From positions 74,034,520 to 74,098,519 of the forward strand of contig JAKCOZ010000001.1 in the NCBI GenBank assembly GCA_022605955.1: a DNA stretch of 64,000 bases, read 5' to 3'. Below the pieces are notes generated by a model. It had not been told where the DNA came from. It made no database searches and worked only from the letters and a program-made list of their open reading frames with translations. Positions 24,573-39,600 of the stretch are shown here, one piece after another; position 1 is the first letter of the stretch; each line of letters starts with the position of its first letter. Both the position numbers and the translations under genes were made by a program. Origin of the DNA: Rallus limicola (lineage: Eukaryota > Chordata > Aves > Gruiformes > Rallidae).

Positions 24573-27500
24573 AATCCAAACATGATTTTTTTGTATGTGA
24601 AAACGTTCAACAAACAGATCCTTGAGCAAAGTAACTGATAAAAACAGTTCAACTGGATCTACAGCAGAATCTGGCATGAAACATACACAAGAGAGAGCAG
24701 GGACACACGCATGCTGATCTTCAAGCATAGCTGCCTGTGTATTTAGGCAACAATACACAATCTTGTTTTACAACAACCTTTTCTTTTAATGACAGGTGAA
24801 ATTTGTGTGCACTTACACAAATATAAGTGTGGGTTTTTTCTTGCTAACATATATATTTGCCCTATATACAGAGACACACAGCCCTATATACATATACACA
24901 CAGACACATCCTAACCAAAAGCAAAGGCCAAGGAACAATACCATCAAACTATTTTACCTTTGCAACCTGCCCTGCTACTATTTATACTTACTGCTACAGA
25001 TATCAGCAATTGTTTCCCTGCCTCCTCACCCCTCCCGGACACCAGGAGAATAACAGAGAACGAAGTCTCTCGGTAGCACTTTCCTTCTCAGCAGGAAGCT
25101 CAAGCGTTTGTGATATCCATTTTGATACAAAACCTAAATTAGGCCTCTGGAAATAGGTAATGCATAAAAAGAAGCATTTTTGTGCCACAAGATTATTATT
25201 ATAGGTTACTGTTAACCCTTGGGAGATGGAGGTGAGTCCTGCAGCTCCCCACTGGGTTGAATATTTGCTGAGAAATCACAGGCGCTACCTAAGCAGATAT
25301 TTCAGGTGTGCTTCATGATAACGAGAACGATCCTGTTGACCCATCATATTCTGATAGCTAGTTTGAGTGCCAAAGCATCGCCGGTTAAACAAAAAGGATC
25401 AGCACAGCAAGCACATGCTGCAACCCTGTTGCACTAAGAGAAGATTTAAAAGAGGTTGGGTATGAGAACAACTGTGGAATTACTAATGCAGAAATCAAAC
25501 AAGAAAAAAATAATCAGTACTATATTTGGAAACTGCCCAAAACATACTCCACCTCTTAGGTGCCTGAAATTATTCCCTTGCAAAGTTTCCAGTAGGTCAC
25601 ATATTAATGAAAAGAAATACATTGTTCAGAAAGGAAAATTAAAAAATAAAAAAATCCAAGCCTTTAAACAATATGTAGTTTTCAAGTTTCAAATAACTGC
25701 AAAGGAAAGTATCAGGCCTGGAAATCTGTGTGATTTATCACAGCTTTGCAACTGTGAACCATAAAGTTATGCAAGTCACAAATGAACTTTTTTCTTTGGA
25801 ACCAGCATCATCCCTGAAGTTAGATGAACTGGTCCATAATCCAGATTCAGTGAACCACTCTACCTTACACAAAAGTTACATCACCTCCTGTTGTGACACA
25901 AGTTGGCCCAGCATTACTCACTGCTTGACTTACTTCCCTAGCAAAACGAGCCATACCGCAAATTCAATCTGTTATCTGCCCACACGATTTAATTCAAGTT
26001 CAGCTTATCCTAAGCACTTCTTCCTTCAAACGTGTAGACTTCAAAGGGCTATAAACTGTGATCTTAAATGCAAAAAGCAATTGCATGTCAGTAAGTTTTC
26101 CCAAAATTTAAATAAATATTTTAGTAAACTATGGTCGCTACTTGTTAACACCTCAGAGAAATAGAATCTCCCCATAACCTGGAAGACAAACAGGATCTCA
26201 GAGCCTCATGCATCCTCCCATTCAAATGCCCGCACATCATATAACTGCTGGAATACAAAGAGAAAGCATTCCAATAGCTTCATGTACTAGCAAGGCAGAC
26301 TTCAGGCTCTCCTAATATGTTAAGCTTTCTAGCTCCGTCACTCCAGAAGCCACATACTTAGCGATCACTACACATCAAAGCAGAAGTCCAGTGGAATAGG
26401 AATTATTTCACTGACTGGTCTGGCTATTGTACCGATGGCCAGAGCACAAACCCTTGTACTCACATGTGGGCAGCCATTCCCACAAATATCCTACCATCAA
26501 CAGTAGAGTCTGCATGAGCTACAACTTGCTACAAAGAAAAAGGATCTTTCCATTTGGCCCAGAGATCTGCCTAAAGCGTGCAGAAGCATGGGAAAGAAAA
26601 GAAGGCACAAGTCCTAGCTACTGCTTCTCCACTCTTGCCATTAGGTTTGGCATGGCTTTTCCTAGACAGCCCTCTTTGTTTTAGCTGCTCTGACATCTGC
26701 GTGTTGCATTTGCCCTGTTGTGCAAGCACGGCTATTTCCTAAGAGATAAACAGAGATCCACCAAGCTCACAATGCCTGACACAGAGAGAGTTCGGATTCA
26801 AGCTTCCCTAGGCAGCCTAGACATCATCCTTTCCACCCGCACATGTAAAGGGAACTTTGCAAGATCCGAAGGGAAAAAGGAGGAAATCATCTTCATAAAG
26901 GAACGGGAACGAAAGATGTCCCTCTCTCATACAGTTGGGTTTTTTTGGCTTTTTTTTTTTTTTTTCAAACTGGCTATTTGAATCATCCCTGCTTATAGAC
27001 AGCTACGCTTCTTCAGCAATGGAAAAGCAATACAAGCTGCCTGTCATCTGATCTCCCCCCCCCCCGAAACATTCTGTAGTTTAGTGGGAGCAGGCTCCTC
27101 ACTGGGCTCTCAGACACAAGTTTGCCCACATGCTTTTTCAAGTACATACCTGATTTTGCCTTTGTCTGCTAAGTTCCTTTTGCAGCTGCATTCCCACGAA
27201 CACGTTTCTATACCCACTTTCCCCTGTCGTTTTCTACGGTCTGCTCAGAGGTGGATTCATTGCTGGCTTTCGGCGGTTACATTTCTTCCTCAACTGATGC
27301 TTCTTTTTATTTATTCTGAAGTTTCCAGTGTAAAACAAACAGGAATACCACCTTTCTAAAATTACTACTATCCCACTGTCCTCCGATGTAACATTAACGA
27401 GAGGCAATATTCTCCAAAGCTATGAAGCATATACTGCCCTAAATTACATTGCAGTTGCTGCCCTGAGCTCGCACATTTTTGAATAGGAAGGCTCCCAGGG

Positions 27501-28599
27501 ATCTCTCTCTTCGTTCTGACTGCATTTACTGCTTTAAAATATTTTTAACCCAGACACTGAAGTGCCAGCCTAGCAGCCCTTCATGCTAATCCTAGCCTGG
27601 GTGGCTGTTCTTAAGGGAAAGCATTCAAAAATTGTAGCAGTGCATCAACTTTGACCCTTTTCACTTAAAACATGAGACTTCTTTTTTTTAAGGGAAAAAA
27701 AATTAGATTCCAGAGGGAATCACTGAACTCTGACCTGCTTAAAATTAGTTTTGTTTTAGTGCCTGCGTGGTGACTCAACAGGCCAATTTTCCAGACACTT
27801 AAGACTTCTCTGCTCCTGAAGATTCCAGTTCAAGTCCCGGACTCACTGCCTGGGGTCGGATCAGAACACTTTGTTCCATGGCTTCAAGCAGTGAATTCCC
27901 AGATCTCCGTACCCTTGCCAGATGCTGGCATGCTTGGTAGTAAGTAGGGCTGTAACCAAGCTAATTATATAATTTTTTTTTTCAAATCTGTGAAGAGCTT
28001 TGCTTGCAATACATATGATAGACCGAAAGAATTTCCCTTCAAAATTCAGCAGTCAAGAAATGTTTATATGGCTCTGATAAACATTTCATGATAAGCTGGA
28101 TTCTTTCGGAGGGGGGGCAGTGGAGGAGGGGGGAAAGATGTCTACATTGGTCTTAACAGTGCAGCAAATAATACTCAAATAGGGTCTGGCTGAGTGTATC
28201 TGTCTCACTGGGAGTAACTGATTTTAGGTTTTTTTAATCTGTCACAGGCATTATGAACACCAAATGAGTCACCATAGACTCCTATGCTGCAAAAAATAGC
28301 ATCACAATGCTTCATTTGCTCTTCAACAGGACTTCAAGTGTAGTGCCTGGTATCAAAAAGCCTTGTCAGATAACAAATTAAAAATTCCCAGGAAATGAAA
28401 CCCCAACACAGTCTTGGACCAAATTATTTCCTGCAGAAGGTTAACACTGCCCAGGAAAGCTCATCTAGGAGCAATAATTTTCCTCAATCTCAACAGAATT
28501 ATTCTATTTAATCTTGCCATTAACTCTGCTGCATATATTTCATATCTTTCATCAAAGGATCTCAAACAATTTAAAAAAACCAGTCTCAGAAATCCGAGC

Positions 28600-28725
28600 C
28601 TGAAGCCAAACAGTAATATTAACTCCATTTACAAGAAGTGAGGAATTAAAGCTAAAAAGATGCTAAGAAACTTTGGCCACATGGCAATAAAGAGCCAGAC
28701 CCAGACACAGAACCTAGGTGCTGGT
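28600..28725 (-). mobile_element. MIR-like SINE fragment, antisense
   Basis: The segments 'aactccatttacaagaagtg', 'aggaattaaagct', 'ggccacatggcaa' and 'agagccagacccagacacag' then 'aacctaggtgctgg' follow an antisense MIR: a TTACA tract, an alternate of gaggaaactgag, cacatggc, agagccagga and aacccaggtctc. Old and diverged. Confidence 0.4.
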
Positions 28726-30379
28726 CCGTATTAAATGACATCTGTTACATTTCCATCCCTGTTTCACAGCGATTATGGAAAGAAAAGCTTTGCCAACATC
28801 TATAATCACTTATTTGACAGCTGCTAACCCAACGAACACGAAGGCAATTTATACACAATGCCCTAATCTTTCTGAATTTGATCATGTATAAACACAAGCA
28901 CTAGTACTTGCTCAAATATAACTCTGGGGTTTTCTTCGCAAGGATGTAGCCTTCTTCCTTTTTTTGGAAAGAAAACGAGCCACAAAAGACCCGAGTTTTA
29001 ACACACACAGTCGTCAATACACTGTTCTTACAAATACTAGAAACATAAACCAGTAACAATACAAACAACGCTGCACACTGCCCTGTGTCAACAAAATGAC
29101 TCCATCTTCCTCCCAGAAAGCCATACATAAGAAACCCCCCAAGATACACAGGCCTGGCCTTCACCCTTGGAGACACTGGTCAGGACAACCAAAGTGAAAA
29201 GAAATCCTGTGACAACAGAAAAAGTCACTGCTGTATGAGCATCCTCTGCATATTCAACGTCTGCACATCTCTGGTGATCATAATTGCCAGGGGACCTTGA
29301 AAATATCCAGCTAGGTTAAAAGTTGTGAACCTGCTTCACTAGAAGCCAGCCTGCTGAGCCACATTAAACAGTAGTGTAACGAATTAACTAGAGCATAGTG
29401 CTTCATGGTAGAGGGCTGACAGCATGGATTCTCCAGCTGAGAAAACCTACCAAAGAACCATCAAGAGCATCACCACCGTTGAGCCTGAACACGAGTGTGC
29501 TATTAAGAATGACCACCGTGCCTTCTCAGAGGAGAACTGTCACTGGACAGAAACACTGTGAGCTAACTAGGTTATTCATCACCTGCAAAAAATTATGCTG
29601 CTCAGAGCTTTTTGGATACAATGGTGAAGGTGAAGAAGGCTTTCCTCACCACCTACGCAGCCTGGGCTCAACTCTGCAGAACAAATTTGAGCTGCAGTCA
29701 GACTCGATGTCAGACTTTTGCCAGCTGAGCTCCCTCTCACTTCCTCAGTTTCAGGTCATCTGAATACCTTGACAACCTGTGAGGATAAATCAAGCACAGA
29801 AGGTGTTTAGGAACTAAACATACACGTCAGGTGTTTCTATAAAACCTACACGAAGCTATATCAAAGTATCCCAAATTCTAAATCCTTAACAAATGCATCA
29901 CACATCTTGGAAATGGTGGGCAGTGACTTAAAATATAGCCACACTGGTTATGCAAAATAAAAAGAGATGGAATAAATCTGGGAGGAAAGTGGGGGAGAAT
30001 GCACACAGTGACACTTTTTCCTCCACAGGACAGGCCAATTGCGTGAAGCTTCCACCCAGTGGGGTTCACCTGAAGAGGGTCCACTCTTTGAGTAGCTCTG
30101 CTGTTAAACCACGACATAGCAACACACTGATACCAGCAATCACTGATCTCTTGTTATCCAGGCCAGAAAGGACCTTTCAGGACCTGGCAGTCAGGCCCCC
30201 TGCCCATTACAAGAACCTCATCCAGCAACTCCCCCAACATGCTTATAACTAACTTCTGGACCAGCACAAATTGATGGGTGTACACACCATAGCCCCTGCC
30301 GCAATGAAGGCTCTGGTCCTCATTTCACACTGAGAGCATTTGAAACCGAGTTGTCCCATCCTCTCTCAGCCACACCGGC

Positions 30380-30680
30380 TCAGCACCGACGTGCCAGCAG
30401 CCCAGTGAAGAGACCCACGGGCATTATAAACCATTCCCACCGATGGCACCCGGTTCTGTCACCAGATACGTTGCGCGGGATGTTATATGAAAGCTGTTCA
30501 CATTGCTGATTGTTTTTTAGGAGATTATTTACACTCGCTCTCTGATCTTTCTCAGCACAAGCAACAATAAAGCTCCGAGCCGGCGAAGGGCTTACAGCGG
30601 GCGCCAAATTTTAAGCGCTGCCGGAAGCCCGCTGGCTACGGTTAGGAGTAGAGCGCTTAAAGTCAGGCGCACTGGTAAAC
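30380..30680. promoter_or_regulatory. CpG-richer patch, possible regulatory element
   Basis: Within AT-rich DNA this 300-bp segment has a cluster of CpG dinucleotides (gcgcggg, gccggcgaagg, gcgggcgcc, aagcgctgccggaag, agcgctt). It also holds an ETS-type CCGGAAG site near 30,620. No gene start is recognisable beside it. It may be an enhancer, an orphan CpG island or a conserved non-coding element. Confidence 0.35.
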
Positions 30681-33600
30681 CACGTCAGGGCCAAAATCCC
30701 TGCACAGCCATTCAAAACGCATCCAAGGCTTTGCTTCTGGAAACTTTCTTCTCACTTTACATATAGTCAAAACCTGACAAGAGCTCACTGTCGGATTATG
30801 CAGGAAATCTGCAAGTTTCACCAAGGTGTGATCTTCTGCTTTTTCACACATTATTGTATCATGCCGCGCCAGAACACTAACGTATGCACAGTTCTAAAAT
30901 AGCCTGCGTTATTACAACCCAGCACGGAGAATGGCGCTGAAAAGCCAACACGTAGACCTCCGGAGATTTGCTCCTCAGTCACTTGCAAGCTGATAAGGGG
31001 TCACAATTGCTTTCCTTACCAAAGGGGAAAGGAAAAGGAGGGGGGGGGGAAAGGGGAAAAAAAAAAAAAAAAGGAAGAAAACCCAAAACAAAACCAGGCT
31101 CAGCATTCCAAATGCTTTTTTCCTCATTTCTCTCTTTTAAATGAAACCGTCAATTGTCAGATTTGTCTTTGGTCATGTTGGGGTGGGAGAATGGGATTTA
31201 ATAACATTTAACTGACTTGCTATCAAGAAGGAAACATATTTTTCTTCTCTCAAATTTGAAACCGACACTTTCTTTTCTTTTTTTTTCCTGTTGGCCTACT
31301 TTCTTTTAAGTTGCTTTTCAATTATTTATGAAAATGCAATAATGCATTACTTTGCTGTGCAAATGTTTAGAAGAAGGAGATACTGTCTTTCAAGTGAAAA
31401 AAAAAATACACGGTTATACAGGGGTTTATTTAAAAATGCTTTGCAGGTGACACTTTATAAAAAACAATATACTTTCATTTGCCCACACACACACACATCC
31501 CCATTTTCTTTTAAACTGCGTGTTTGAATCAATAAAAAGAAGTCCAGAGCTCCACAGAAACACCCCACTCATTGCTCTCCAAAGCTGGAGCTGTAACAAA
31601 CAAACAAAAGCTCTATGTGGGAAACTGTACAAGGGGCTGAACCAAAAGCTATTAAGACACTGAAAAGACTCCACACTTTCTGAACAGCAAAAAGAGGGTA
31701 AAATCTTGTCCCATTATATAAAAGAAATTAATAGCAAAACTGAATTTTCAATCATTTTTTTGAAAGGGTTTGGGGTTTTTTTGGTTTGGTTTGTGGTTGG
31801 TTTGTTTTTTTTTGAAACAGCTGTGTTCCCAAAACCACTGATCACCAGAGAACACCAACTGCTGAATTTCTTTCTGCAATTTTGGAAATCCCATGTGGAT
31901 GCATACTCCAATGTCTATAGTTTCTGAAGGCTCACCACCACCACAGGGTTTTAGCATCAGCAGATTAAAACAAATAGTAAAGTCTGCCCTGATGGTAGCA
32001 GGTACAAAACCACACCCACCCATGTCTTAAGCTCCACTCTTGCATGGACATCTGTGGTCTAGTAAGTCACCCCTATTACAGCCAACAGTGCTATGGAAGT
32101 TCTTGGTCTGCCCTACATTCTACAGAAGCCTCTCTCCGTTTATTGACAGAGGGAGCCAAGAAGGGTCAGCTTTTCTAAGTTGAAGCTGGCCTGTGGATGG
32201 AAACTATCATAAAGATCCTAGAAACATTCACATTATTGATCTATCAACCAGAAAAAAAAAAAAGGATGAGCAATTATCATAAAGTGAACAAAGATGTACT
32301 TAACAGCAATATAACACAAATTGAAATATAATCAGAGAAAGGCAACACACTACAGCAAACCAAAAGCTGCCTAGAGATGTTCTGGCACCTCCATGCATGA
32401 ACATGTTCATGCTGACCTGATCTCCAGTCCCATGCAGGTGGCTTCACCAGATGACCACCTGAAGTTCAACCTGACCAACATCCCTGGTGCTGTTGAAGGA
32501 AAAAAAAATGTACAAGGACTTAGAGAAACTTACCTCTGCTATATTAACCATTTTAAATGCTCTCAATATCATTCCTTACAACTGGAATCCACGTACATCC
32601 TGCAGTCTCAGGAGCTCCTGGAAGACACCTCTCACACTCACTTGTCATAGTGCCTGCAGGCTTTCAGAACAGACCCGCCATGTTTAACAACGCAGGGAAC
32701 TGTGGCAACCAACTTCTTTTTTACCTTCATTAGAGTCACTCAGGCACCTAAACCACCCTGGAGGTCAAGAGGGCACTGTCTGCACTACCCTGAAAAACGG
32801 GACTTTAGATGCATTGAAATCTCACTTTTCTGACTGAACACTGCACACAGGCAAACACGTTTCACTGAATGTCAATGAACTATGCCGCACTCCAAAAATT
32901 AAGCCTATGCTCATATATTGTTCTTCATCAGGGCCACAAACCACACCTCTACAGCTTACATGCCATATTTTGAGTTAATTACGAAAGGATAAAGAAAACA
33001 CAGAAACATTTCTAAGCACTTCACTCTTAGAAGGAGCAAAACTTGGTGTCGAGAAAAAAATAATTATATAAAGCTGTATAGTTACCCAAGTAAATATTTT
33101 CCTTTTCCTCACACATAAAAACACAGAATTCAAGACTAAGCAAAGCAAAAAGAGAAATCCTGCATTCTTAAAACTTCTCCCTGTTGTGCAACATCATCTT
33201 TGTTCCTTGCCGCTTCTCCCCACTACTTCTTCATGCTACATTTGTGTGCCCTGCAGAGGTGCCTGGATAGAGAACTGCTGCTGCTATTGATGCCGCTGCA
33301 CCCACAGCTTTACCTCCAATACACCTTTAAGGATTACAATCTCTTGGTTTCTCCATTTTCTACCCAATTTCAGCTAGTTACTTCTCACTAGGAACCACTT
33401 TCTGTACCAACACAATGCATCAGTTATTAAAAGAACAGTGGGACGTGTAGTAGAAGGTGCGGAACTCTGCCGTGCTTCCCTCTCCCATTGCTCCTCATAA
33501 ACCCCCACACATTGTTATCATTCAAAGATAATGTCTTATATAAAGCAAAATATTGGTCTAATGACACTTTTCAACTGTGGCAGGAGGTGAGCATCCACAT

Positions 33601-36600
33601 AAAGCTCCCAAGTGTGCGTTTTAAAGGTGATCGTAACCTGGTACATGTGTGCTTACGGAATCTCTTCTACTGAGCAGGCCCCAAATGCAGGCAGACCTGC
33701 ATCCCACCTGCCCCTGGGAGGGGCTGCCCGCAGAACGCACCACAGGTCACTCCTGGAATGCACCACACACCTTCCTTTTTACAGTGCTGCCTTCCTCTAC
33801 AGCACTTCCCTGGCAGAGAGAGGCCTTCAGTTTCCAGAACTGTCAACTGCCTTTCAGAAGCACTAAATCCACACATACATATTTGTACATATCCATCAGC
33901 ATTTACTCATTTGTATTCTCTCATGAGAATTAATCTTATTCCTCTACAGTCGCAAAACTTCCATCATCCCATGCAAACTGCTACTTACCTACGGCAACCC
34001 TGTTTATAGGAATGCCTCATTATATGTAATTTCAGGTTTCAAATGGAAACTGCTTCACAGAAGTGACAAGTACTTCAGTATTTCCACTCCTTCTCTGTCT
34101 TTTCTGATGACTGGCAGGAGGCACCAAACCCACCTCAGCAACAAGTTTCAGCGAGAACTAAAAAGCTCACCCTATGTGTGCACGTACCAATCGGCCTATC
34201 TATGCATGACTTGCAAACCTGAACTAATTAATTGTCCTACATTTGTTAATCTCAACTACAACACGCCTAATGCACCGCGGTGCCACTAAACAAACCCGCA
34301 TTCCCAGGAATCAGAACAAACCATCCTGTTTTCTCAGAATCGGACTGTCCTGCTTCTCGTGGCTGCCAGCATGCAATTACTAATCTGCAGCGAATCTGAA
34401 GCGCAGCAGAGACAGCATCTCCTACTAACCACACTAGTCTCCCAGGTTCGAATTCATAGAGCAGAACCATCACATTAGCACGTTCATTTTTCTGTGCCTA
34501 CATACCCTTCTTATGTATTTTGCAAATCCTTCCTAGTAGACGTGTTAAATTTTGTATTAAACGGATGTATAATGGACACATATATTACATTTCCTGCTAT
34601 TATTTATACATTTGCCTATATTCTGGCATGAGAAGCGTGATCTTTAATATCAGGGCATAAGGAGTAATCTCACTTCAGTGGTGTCACTGCACGGGCACCA
34701 CAAGGACAGCAGAGGAAGAGCCCAACTGCTGTCTTTCCCTGGCAACCTCAATGTCCCCAGGCACCTGCCAGAGTCAGTGGAGAAGGAGGGACTCCACATA
34801 CCATGATTCAGTGGATCAATGAATCACCACTACAGAACAGGTATCCTCTCTCTCTCTGTAAAGAATTCTTTAATAAAGAAGTCGGTATCTGCCTTTAGTT
34901 CAGCTGGCTCTGAAATCACTTGAAAAGCATTCATTTTCTAATTTTCTTCTCTTCTCTAATGGTTTCTGAATTTCTCTCAGTATAAATCTTGTCCATTAGG
35001 ACTAATGTCCTGCTAGAAGGTCAGTAGTGGCATTAAAATGGTGTTCCCAGCTAAAAAAAAACCCCACAAACCTTCCATTCACTGACCAAAGGCATTGACT
35101 TAGCCATATAGTAAGTATTTTGTCTTTTTTTTACAAAAAAAAAAGACTGCAACATTAACTTCTAGATCCTTATTAAGCAAATATTTAATTGGTTAGCTGA
35201 GGATTACAACTGTGTCCCCCAGCTCTTTTCATTATACTGAATGCTTACTCATACACAGGGATTTTATAGCAGGGTAAAAGGTAGACTCCATAATCCTAGT
35301 TTAGAAATTGAACCAGTTTAATTAAACGTGCCTTCAGACTGCCAGCTACAAAACACCAAATGGCTGTATTCACATCTCCCCTGTAGAAACCAAGATACTG
35401 CAAACCACATTTACATCTGCTTCAGAGCCAGCTCAATCTTCTGACAAGAGTAAGTTTAACTGAACGTTGTCCCCTCCCCTCAAAAATGTGGGCAAAGCAA
35501 CTTCTCGGAGCAGGAGGAGCCATTATTGCCCTGCCATGGGTGGGCAACTTCACCCTATCCCACCAGTTCTTTGCTGTCCTATCCAACCTTCTATCCTGGC
35601 TAGACCAAAGGCCAGTGCTGAAAATTAGGGTTTAAATTCAATTAACTATATTAAAATCACAGCCACTAAGAGCAAGACCTTACAGACAATATTATTAATA
35701 CTCCTGTGTACCTTAAGCATCTACTTGGCCTTTGACTAGCACAGGAAGTACTCTATGTAGGGAATCTAAGCCTACCAAACAAGAAGGACATTGGCTTTAC
35801 CAAGACCTTTTAAGACTCATTTCAAGTAAAACCCGGGCCACCCAGCCAGGGACCAGGGGACTACCATGGCAAACACTCCTCTACAAGATGGGGTTTTGTC
35901 TGGATCATGTTCGGCAAAGCTACGCTCCCTGCAGAAGGTACAAAATGTCATTAAATTGCACTGGCCAGTTGAGCCTGCTTAGTTTCTCCCACCACATGCT
36001 CACAACCAAAAAAGATGGGTTGAAGTGTCCTGTGTCCTTTACCAGAGCAGGGCAGTATTAATAGAATACAGATTCTCCCATGTATTTTAAGGATCAAATA
36101 CTCACATAAATGTATAATTTAAATAGCATGAGATTTTTTTTTCCTTCAGGAGATTTTGCAGCAGGGAAGAATACTATCCTTATGAAAATAACTTTGACCT
36201 GCAATTTTCAGGCAATTCATCTCCTTGAAATATAGGTAAATACTCCTTCTTTAAACAATAATCACAGAATACACTTTAGCTTTGTCACCAGGATTTCTTT
36301 TTATTTAAAAGAACAACAGGAAATGGTAAAATAAAAAAAATAAAAAAGAAAAAGAATACTTCTGCTAAAGGACAATTCACTGAAGGGTCTTTTAGCTGGC
36401 AATTGTCAGCACTGCTCAGGGCCAATGGATCAAATTTAACTCTAAAAAGTGCTGAAGGTTGTATGAGTCATCACAGTAGGAGCTGGCGCTCCGGGCCACT
36501 CAAGTTCAATTTTTGGTGTTACCACGGGGTGTAGGAACTGGGATCTTGGTGAGCAAAGATTTGCTCTGTATTTGATGCACTGGGTAAAGTGGCATTCTAA

Positions 36601-39600
36601 AAATCACCAGCCTCCCAAGCAGCTAGTAAGCCAGCAGGAGGTTAGTAGGAAGAGAAAGTAATTGTCCTTTGTGCCTCTGAAAATAGCCAATATTAAAGGA
36701 TCCTCTTATGTATTACCTGAGTTTCAATCTACGCTTGCAGCCAAAGGGAAAAGGGAGAAGTTGGAGAAGACAGAAAATAAAGCTGTCAGAAGTATTAGAG
36801 GAGACCCACCTCAAGCTGTCACGAAGCATATCGTCTCCCCACCCGGAAACATGTGCAACCAGAAAGGACGCGTGCTCTGCAGGCAACGAGACCTTGTCCC
36901 GATAAAGCACCTGGCGTACACAGAGCGGACTGTGGGCGTGCCTGGGCTTCTGCACATTCGCCGTGTGTCTGAAGAGGCCCCAAGACGTGGCTGCAAGAAT
37001 GATCACCTTACACTTTTCTAGGATGGCCACCAGTGGGGCAAGCAGCACGTGAACTCAAGCTGTACACAAGCCACCTGGAATCCACTTTACCTGTCGCCTC
37101 ACCCCCTCCACCCAACACCCAACGAAGGCGTAACTGCAGCATAACTAGCAGCAAGATGTGAGTCTGATGCTTTGGTCTTGACCTGAACTTTCATAACTGT
37201 TAGTAAATTTCACCAAGGGAAACACATCTAGCTTCAAATTCCCCTAGTCCTCCAGTTTGCACACAAATCTGAAAGGAAGCTTTCCTTAATTTGGTCTCGG
37301 TGCAGCATGAAAAAATGGAAGTAAACTCCCCAAAGCCCCCAAAGCTTCAGTGCCACCACAGAGGAGCACATTCTTGGTTTACTTCTGTCTAAACCAAGTG
37401 TGCATCCGAACTTGACTACATAATAATGTATCATGAGTGATGAATTTGACCGTGTCTGATGTCTTCAAGAAACAGAGAATATAAGCGAAACAAATCATTA
37501 AAAAAATGCGTTTGCATGTAGTTCAAGAGACTTTAAGGCTTTAAAAGGGCCATTGCCAAGGTGTAGGGCCCAGCTGCCCACTTCCTCAGCAGTAACACCC
37601 CCACTGCCTTCAGTGGGAGCACAGCTCTGCCCAGCCAGAACTTATGTAGAAAACGGGGAAAAAAACTTCTTTGCTAACAGGAAAAAAATCCCTATAATAA
37701 TACTAATCTATTTATAATGGTCAAAAAATATGACAGCTTACAACAGCGTCACAGCAGTGCTTTGGCAATATTTTAGCATACTGCTGTATTTTTAGAAGGA
37801 CTGTTCATTTACTTTCTCCTAAATGCCGGAATTCTTATTTTTCAACAAACGCTCTATTTTTTTGGTGCATCCATATGCCAACATCACAGTGTTTTATATC
37901 AGGGTAAGTACGAACTGCAGGCAGAAACAAAGCTCCTGTACACACGTTGCATTACAGCAGCGCTGTCAGAGATGCCAAGCCTCAATCTCCTCCTATGCTT
38001 TATGCAGCGATAAGTTAGCAACGCCACTCACAAACCTTTCTGGAACGCAGCGGTACGTTTTTTAGGATGAGTAACAAGAAAACTGCTGTTTCTTCATCCT
38101 GAACGCCAAGTAACTATCCCACTGGAAACAATACTTCTGACAGTTTAATGGTATCGCTCAACCTAACTGGTTTTTGGCAAGTAGCATATTAGATAAATGA
38201 GCGGCAAGATGGATATTTAAAAACTCCTATTTCTTCTCAGCCCACAGACCTCAGAAGGGTACCTGACTGCTTCAAAATTCATTAGCAAGCTACCTGCATG
38301 CTTAAAAGTGAGAAACAACAAGCTCTCTGTTAACTGTCACTTGGTACTACAAGGCCATGATAACGGGACCGTCACAGTCCCTAAGAACCTCTACAGCTGG
38401 AGCTCCAACATGTACAGGCAAAACTCAAAAAAACTAAAAATTATTCCTAAAAAGCACGTATTAGCTTCCATCACTTACAAAAACTTAGACTGGGCTAAAT
38501 TAAATACATGTGCACCCACATGTTAACTGAATTAACTCGAAACAGTCAATACATCTCAAATGTCCAGCTGTTTACATAAGACACTTGCAGATTTCAAATC
38601 CTGCACTCCTTGCAGTGTAACTCTCCACCAAACCAGCTGAAGTTCAAACACAGAGCTCCGCTGCGGGATTTCCACGCGTAATGGCCACGTGCTTATCAGG
38701 TTCTCGTGCTCAAATCATGTCAGAATAGGCACACTGTCCATTCGCAAAGGGCAACACATCGATGCCAGCCTCTCCTTCAACTGGAGAAACCTTGGAAAAT
38801 AAAACTAGCTATAACCTGGCTAGATATTATAGCTAAATTTAAATAAATTTTTTTTAAAGTATTAAAATAATTTAAAATCTCCCATGGTGATCCTAGTTTA
38901 ATAGCAGTAAACAGTGCATTTTGCACGATGAAGAATTTGTTTCTGAGTCAATTTTTCAGTGCTGGGAAGGACTAAGAGGATATAAAAATAGCAGCAGATA
39001 CAAGTAGCTGTTTTCAGGTATGTTTCAAGTGATAAAATATTTTGATGAAGAACTCTGCATTACCTCCTCATTTATACGAAGTTACTTTTTAATCTGAGTG
39101 GCTCACTTCAGCAAGGCTGCAGGCAGCTAGTTGTATTCAAACTGGGAGGAGGAAAGCCAAGGCAAGTTATCTTACAGTTCTGCAGCTGGAATCAGACTTC
39201 CTTTTCTAATTTGAACTAAAGTTAACACTCTATACTTTGACAGCAGTGGAGCAAAACACACCTCTGTTAAAAACAAAACCAAACCCACAAACGTTTTCCC
39301 TCTCTAATTTTAGGATATGTTATGAGAGTCAAGGGGTAGCGAAGATAGCAGAAGCTACCTGCACCAGCGTGCAACACTAAGCTGTCAAAAAAACCCGCCC
39401 CAGTTATCATCAGACACGGTCCTCCTGGACGCCCCTACTGTATTTGCTGCTGTTGTTGATGATGATCGCGATGTTGAACGCCTACAAATCTCCCACGTGC
39501 CTATTTCGTTGGCCTGCTGGTTAAAAAAAAATAAAGAAAATGCTAGAGGCCATTATTCACGAGCAGCAAGAAAACAAATCACTCTTAGACCTACTTCTCT

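Larger units (their letters stand above)
16274..30379. other. Non-coding stretch with scattered repeats
   Basis: AT-rich DNA without a recognisable gene. It holds a candidate plus-strand exon at 18,144-18,227, a splice-flanked minus-strand open segment at 18,830-18,910, a palindrome at 22,513-22,548 and an 18-bp duplication at 24,416-24,451. There is a C run near 27,055 and MIR-like fragments near 23,570 and 28,610. The segment 22,380-22,680 has the look of a conserved regulatory element (homeodomain-type ATTA cores and octamer-like ATGCAAAT), but I cannot test conservation. Confidence 0.5.

Noticed and set aside
31764..31815. T- and G-rich tract (ggtttggggttttttt), and a similar one at 50,186-50,255
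   Set aside because: Resembles telomere-like DNA only superficially. There is no TTAGGG repeat unit, so it is low-complexity sequence.
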